Source: Parascedosporium putredinis (Eukaryota > Ascomycota > Sordariomycetes > Microascales > Microascaceae). From it: a stretch of 64,000 bases of DNA. Position 1 is the first letter of the stretch. Every line of letters starts with the position of its first letter. Location: NCBI GenBank assembly GCA_949357655.1, contig CASHTG010000015.1, forward strand, positions 620,001 through 684,000, given 5' to 3'. Positions 59,899 through 64,000 of this stretch are shown piece by piece. The notes beneath the pieces were generated by a model. The model made no database searches and was not told the origin of the DNA. It saw nothing but the letters and a program-made list of their open reading frames with translations. The position numbers and the translations under genes were made by a program.

Positions 59899-61054
59899 TT
59901 ACCTCCTCATGCTCCCGATAATCTCCTTTTGCGCTTCCCGATCCTTCGCTCCCTCACTCAGACTACCCAAGCTCCTCAGGTCCGCGACGACGTCCTTGGC
60001 CTTGCCAAAGTAGACTTCCTGGAGTAGATTGCGCATCTTGAGTTCCATATCCTCGACAAGTCGTCCGACGTTGGCAATGTGCGAGTCATCAGATTCAACG
60101 GGAAGTTCCTGCTCGACCTGGCGGGTCATGTTGCCACTGAGATCCATGTCGGAAGAGGCGCCACCAGATGCGGTAGAAAGATGCAGGATGACGGTAGATG
60201 TGAGCTTGTAGTGAGTCGTTCGACCACGTTCGATAGCCTCGAAGACGTGAATGGAGTCCCAGACTCCTTGGAGGTACCGCCGCCAGAGGGAAGCTAAAGT
60301 TTCGCACACACGGCCACCCTGTTAGCCTGTTGTTCGTTCTCGCCTTGTCTACTTACCAGACTGGGGATATTGTATATAGTAGGAAGTGATAGAAGCGCAC
60401 CTTTCTTTAGGAGCACCACTCCCGCGAAGCCATCGTCCAAGTTCCAAAAGTAGACACTGCTCACACCACCCTCGTAATAAAGCTCCCTATAGACGTCAAA
60501 GGCGTCATTCGCCTTGATCTCCATGGCGCGGACCCTTTCGCTCGGGACGGCACCCTCTCCGGCGCCCTCGCTGCTACCGCCGAGACCTACGCCGCCGGGT
60601 CCACTCTCATCGAGGGAGGGTCGAATCGGTTCGACCAGGGCGAGCGGTACGAGTCGCCGTCGCGGTTGTAGTCGCAGAGCAGGTAGTCGCGTCCGGTCTG
60701 GCGGCAGCGCTTGATGGTGAGGGGCTGGTCGACGGAGGAGAGGAGGTCTTCGGTCAGGTCTGGAGCGAGGGAGATGATGTTGTTGAGATGGGTTGTCGTG
60801 TGCTTCGGGTCGAGACGTCGGAGGAGGTCGCTAGAAACGAGTCAGATTAGGAGGGTAGGGCAAAGGCCGCTAGTGCTAGGGTGAGGTGGGGACTAGAGAT
60901 CGAGAGAGAGAGATCAAGAGAGAGAGGGCAATGAGGGCAATCTCCCGGCAGGATGAGATGTAGGGGTTGAGCAGAGGGAGCGGAGGATGAGGAGCAGCTT
61001 TAGCGGGAAGAGAGGAGCTTACAGCGCCGAGTCGAAAGGGTCTTGAGAAGCCAT
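59899..61054 (-). CDS. cap2: F-actin capping protein subunit beta
   Basis: The beta subunit of the CapZ heterodimer, which caps actin barbed ends; in animals it also caps the Arp1 filament of dynactin. Exon 1 (61054-61023) is MASQDPFDSAL; exon 2 (60830-60401) reads LLRRLDPKHTTTHLNNIISL, TIKRCRQTGRDYLLCDYNRDG, then FDVYRELYYEGGVSSVYFW and GFAGVVLLKK; exon 3 (60293-59899) reads VWDSIHVFEAIERGR, YKLTSTVILHL, MDLSGNMTRQVEQELP and MELKMRNLLQEVYFGKAKDV, ending in SMRR. One C is missing near 60612 (after NRFDPP, then LDESGPGGVGLGG). At the start of exon 3 two compensating gaps turn a probable SGGGTSKGVWDS into SLWRRYLQGVWDS. Introns are 192 and 107 bp. The length is about 285 residues, normal for the family. 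Confidence 0.95.
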
Positions 61055-62450
61055 TTTGTTAGGCGAGATCAGAGGGCGTTCTAAGCGAAGGGTGAGCGAA
61101 ACGGTCGCGAAGTGATGGAATGATGGAATGACCGTCTCGGAAGGCTTGAAGGCGGTATGGTACTAGATCAATGGATCGAGGTCTACAAACGGGCTCGAGG
61201 CTGCGACGGCCATCTGGTAGAAGGGGAGGAGGCGCCGAAGCGGGTAGGTTGTCTAATGGTGGGGGTGGGGTGTGCGGGGTGGGGCAGGCACCTCTCGCAT
61301 CTCTTGCTGACATCAGACATGAGTGCTGGCGCTGAAGCTCGGATGATTCGCCATTTGTTTCGTCGTTTGGCCTGGCAATCGCAAGCTAGGCATAGGTGCA
61401 GATCCTCGCTAAAGAAATCAAGTGAGAGGTAGAGGGGGAAGAAGAGATGCAAGAAAAGGCTTAGCCCGTGGGGAAAAAAAGAAATGTGAAAAGAGCACGC
61501 ATATACTCTCAAGATGATCGTCAAATGCCCTTGACCCTACGCGGATCTCGTCAACACTCTAGAGATGGGTGTACCAAAGAGATTTGCACTTTGTTTAAAA
61601 TATCAACTTATAACAGGCCGAGTACGAGAACACACTGCAGATCATCGGTAGTGCAGGTTCATGGAAGACGCGTGGAGACGGGCATCAAACGCCCCAAAGC
61701 CGAAAGGAACTGCACTATCCATACATATTCTTTTCACACCAGAGATGGGGCTAGAGAGACGGGAAGAGATACATCGGGGATGAGTAGGAATCGGGATAAG
61801 GAACACCAGGCTACTCAAGACACATAGGAGAAGAGAGACGAAAAAAAGGGAGAGGAAGAACATGTGTTTTGTGGACCGCCCCTGACACCGTGAGCCTAGG
61901 AAAGCTAGCTAATATCTTCGCTCCGCAGTTTGTAGGCCAAACAAGAAGGACAGATAGAGTAATAAAATAAGGTAAAAGGACAAGGAAAAAGATAAAAAAG
62001 CTACTGCCCTCAGTAAAAAGAACATTGGAATGCTCCCTTCCCGCGCCCTCCATATCAAACTTAAACATACCTCACCCGAAACCTGGGAAGGACCACCAAA
62101 CTGTTCGGAAAGCCCATACATGCAACGATGTAAAGGCATCAATATATGCTGCAGAAACAATATCGAACCCCAAAAAGAACGCCGGCCCGCGATAGAACAG
62201 AGAGCCCAACAGCGTTTGGACTGTCACAAGAGAAACAAGCAGGAAAAAAGAAAAGGAAACGGGCAGGGAAAATAAAAATGGGTACGAGGCAGATGAACAG
62301 TGAAAAGCAAGAAAAAGAGGGCGAGATCCTTCTCGCCCGGGGAGTCCTTGACAGGAGATAGACAAAATCGAAGGCAAGGTCGATCAAGACAAAAATCTCC
62401 AGCAAGCCAGTTGTAACGCACAGGCGATGTCCTAAGAAGATTACGCTATA
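61055..62450. other. intergenic, no supported gene
   Basis: Upstream DNA of the capping-protein gene and downstream DNA of the BAH-PHD gene. A/G-rich blocks occur around 61430-61500 and 61840-62330; no gene is recognised. Confidence 0.5.
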
Positions 62451-63858
62451 TCAGGGAGTACAGTCACCGGTGCTTGGATATCCCGGCTTCGAGGTCCTCT
62501 TTCGCCTTGGTAACAACAACACAGGAGCTGACAGCGCCTGGCTGTCCGTCGGAGGGCTCGGCCTCGCAATTCTAGTTGATCGGGGTATCGCAGATGAGGC
62601 ATTTGAGGGCTCCGTCCAGGTGGTTAGACCGCCCTTGACATTATCGCGCAGGTCGACAATCTCCACCTCGGGCGGGCTCGAATCCATCTTTAGCGATCCA
62701 CTGAATAATCCGAGATAGGGCTTGATGGCCTTCTCGCGCGCGCTGAAGCCGTTGGTCGCCTTGACCCTCTTCTTCTTCCCGGGAGTATCCCCCTTCGCCG
62801 CCACCTCGCCTGCCGCTACTTCTGGGGTCGATTCAATCTTTTCGTCGGGGAGTGCCGTTACGTCGGGCTTTTCTTGCACGTCGGCTTTGACATCGATCGT
62901 TTGTTGCGTCTCGTTGATGCCCGTCTCCGTAGGGCTAAGGGGCGGGTTCTTGGTGCCGTCACTGTCGTCTTCCACCTTCTTCGCGCCTTCGCCTACAGGG
63001 ATGTAGGGTTGATCTTTGCCGAGTCGCTCATATGCACGCATCAACGCGTCGTGGATGAGGCAGTCGTCATGGAGCCACTTTCCACACACCTCGTTCGAGC
63101 AGCCCACTAAGGTCTTGTCGGGGTGCTCGGGTTGGCCGCATTTGCAAACAGGTTCAACACTCTACATGGCATAGCGCTACTACGTTAGCGGGCCAGTCCA
63201 ATGACTCGGGCTAGGTCCTCTTGTTTTTCGGGAGAGAAAAAGAGAGGAAAAAGAGGAAAAAGAGGAAATCAAAAGGGGTGGGTAGATTGTTCTGTGCAAA
63301 CTGACCGAAAGCTCCAAATTCCTAAAGTCAAAAGCCTGCCGCCAATACAGGGCATTCTGGATCTCATCATCGTTCTCCTCAACCCAGTGGTTAACGTGCG
63401 CCATCGCCGTAACGCTGACCACGTTGATGATGTCCACTACGGAAAGGACAAAGAAAGTGGCAAGTTAGCACATCTGTGTCACATCCGTCCGACCCGCCGC
63501 CAGGTTTAGGTCGTGTGGGTACGTGGGCAGAGCTTGCGAAGTACGCGCATGCAGAAAAAGAGATACGTACTGTGATTCGACGCGATCAACTCATGGGCAC
63601 CGTGATACGGCAACCTGCCCTGGACATATTTGCGCCCGTCCGTCGTGCCAGCGGGAAGCTCGTCTGGCCAGTACATCCAGTAGACACGGGCGTAGACGTG
63701 ATGCTCATCGCTAGCTCGGATCTCTAAGATTCGGGCAACCCACTCATCCTCGGTCCTTCTCCTCGGCGAAGTCTTGCCCGCCGGTTCCTGCTGTCGCTCG
63801 ATACTCGCGTCGTTGGCGACGTAAATGAACCCTTCGCTAAAGTACTTGGCACCATTTA
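62451..63858 (-). CDS. BAH-PHD domain chromatin reader, 5' end outside the window
   Basis: A partial gene. Exon 63858-63571 starts after a CTCTAG acceptor and encodes most of a BAH domain (AKYFSEGFIYVAND, DEWVARILEIRASDEHHVYA, RVYWMYWPDELP, PYHGAHELIASNH); exon 63436-63306 continues it (MDIINVVSVTAMAHVNHWVE, ALYWRQAFDFRNLEL); the exon from 63161 gives a PHD-type zinc finger (CKCGQPEHPDKTLVGCSNEV, CGKWLHDDCL) and then a Lys/Glu-rich disordered tail. A BAH followed by a PHD finger is the architecture of EPR-1-like proteins, which read H3K27me3 in Neurospora; orthology is inferred. Near 62615 one base seems missing: the other frame gives LKCLICDTPIN, a second Cys pair, whereas the printed frame gives a Ser/Pro-rich tail ending at 62451. 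Earlier exons are not visible. Confidence 0.82.
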
Positions 63859-64000
63859 CTAGAGGATAAGTGCGTCGTCATTAGTGAGTCCATTGCCATT
63901 ATTAAAGGGATGCTCGAGTGGAGGAGTAGATATCGCCACTCTAGCATAATTGGTAGAGAATCTGGAGAGAGGGCGATGACGCGACACCAAAACGGCGCCT

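Overview
The window is nuclear DNA of a filamentous ascomycete (Pezizomycotina; a Sordariomycete-like fungus is my guess from protein style, not proven). The reasons are compact spliced genes with 50-200 bp introns (GTRNGT donors, CTAAC/CTGAC branch sites, YAG acceptors), single-copy eukaryotic housekeeping genes in mixed orientation with no operons, and fungus-specific families (Kre9/Knh1-like GPI protein, GT34 Mnn10, RTC4).

Layout. 1-6.5 kb: no convincing gene, only simple repeats and two small hairpins. 6.5-7.5 kb: a DUF7730/F-box-like protein. 9.4-12.0 kb: a nine-exon patatin-like phospholipase. 12.4-14.2 kb (minus): RTC4-domain protein. 15.3-16.8 kb: dynamitin (dynactin p50). 17.5-18.1 kb: ribosomal protein eS28. 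19.5-19.8 kb: MoaD-like sulfur carrier (MOCS2A). 20.1-20.5 kb (minus): SDHAF1, an LYR assembly factor. 21.2-24.6 kb (minus): a long single-pass membrane protein of unknown function. 24.6-33.9 kb: a gene-poor stretch with a perfect 20-bp inverted repeat. 34.0-35.5 kb: Mnn10-type alpha-1,6-mannosyltransferase. 39.1-40.5 kb: HPM1-type protein-histidine methyltransferase. 44.5-45.3 kb: Kre9/Knh1-like GPI-anchored protein. 46.3-47.7 kb (minus): PTC7-type PP2C phosphatase. 49.5-50.5 kb: SDHB. 51.9-53.3 kb (minus): NAD-dependent epimerase. 53.3-59.9 kb: gene-poor. 59.9-61.1 kb (minus): F-actin capping protein beta. 62.5-63.9 kb (minus): C-terminal part of a BAH-PHD chromatin reader, resembling the EPR-1 type; its 5' end lies outside the window.

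The genes are mostly unrelated housekeeping functions. The one functional pair is SDHAF1 (Fe-S delivery to the iron-sulfur subunit of complex II) and SDHB, about 29 kb apart. DCTN2 and CAP2 both belong to the dynactin/actin-capping world, but they are far apart and probably linked by chance.

The most striking global property is that at least 11 of the 15 conserved genes can only be read through after putting back one or two bases, nearly always at a short homopolymer and nearly always as a net deletion. eS28, SDHAF1 and SDHB are intact. I read this as uncorrected sequencing or assembly error rather than mass pseudogenisation, so coordinates and frames of those genes are approximate. I did not find a convincing novel multi-gene system. 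The strongest unexplained sequence signals are the 25.5-kb inverted repeat and a strongly over-represented intergenic 10-mer, ATGGATCAAT.
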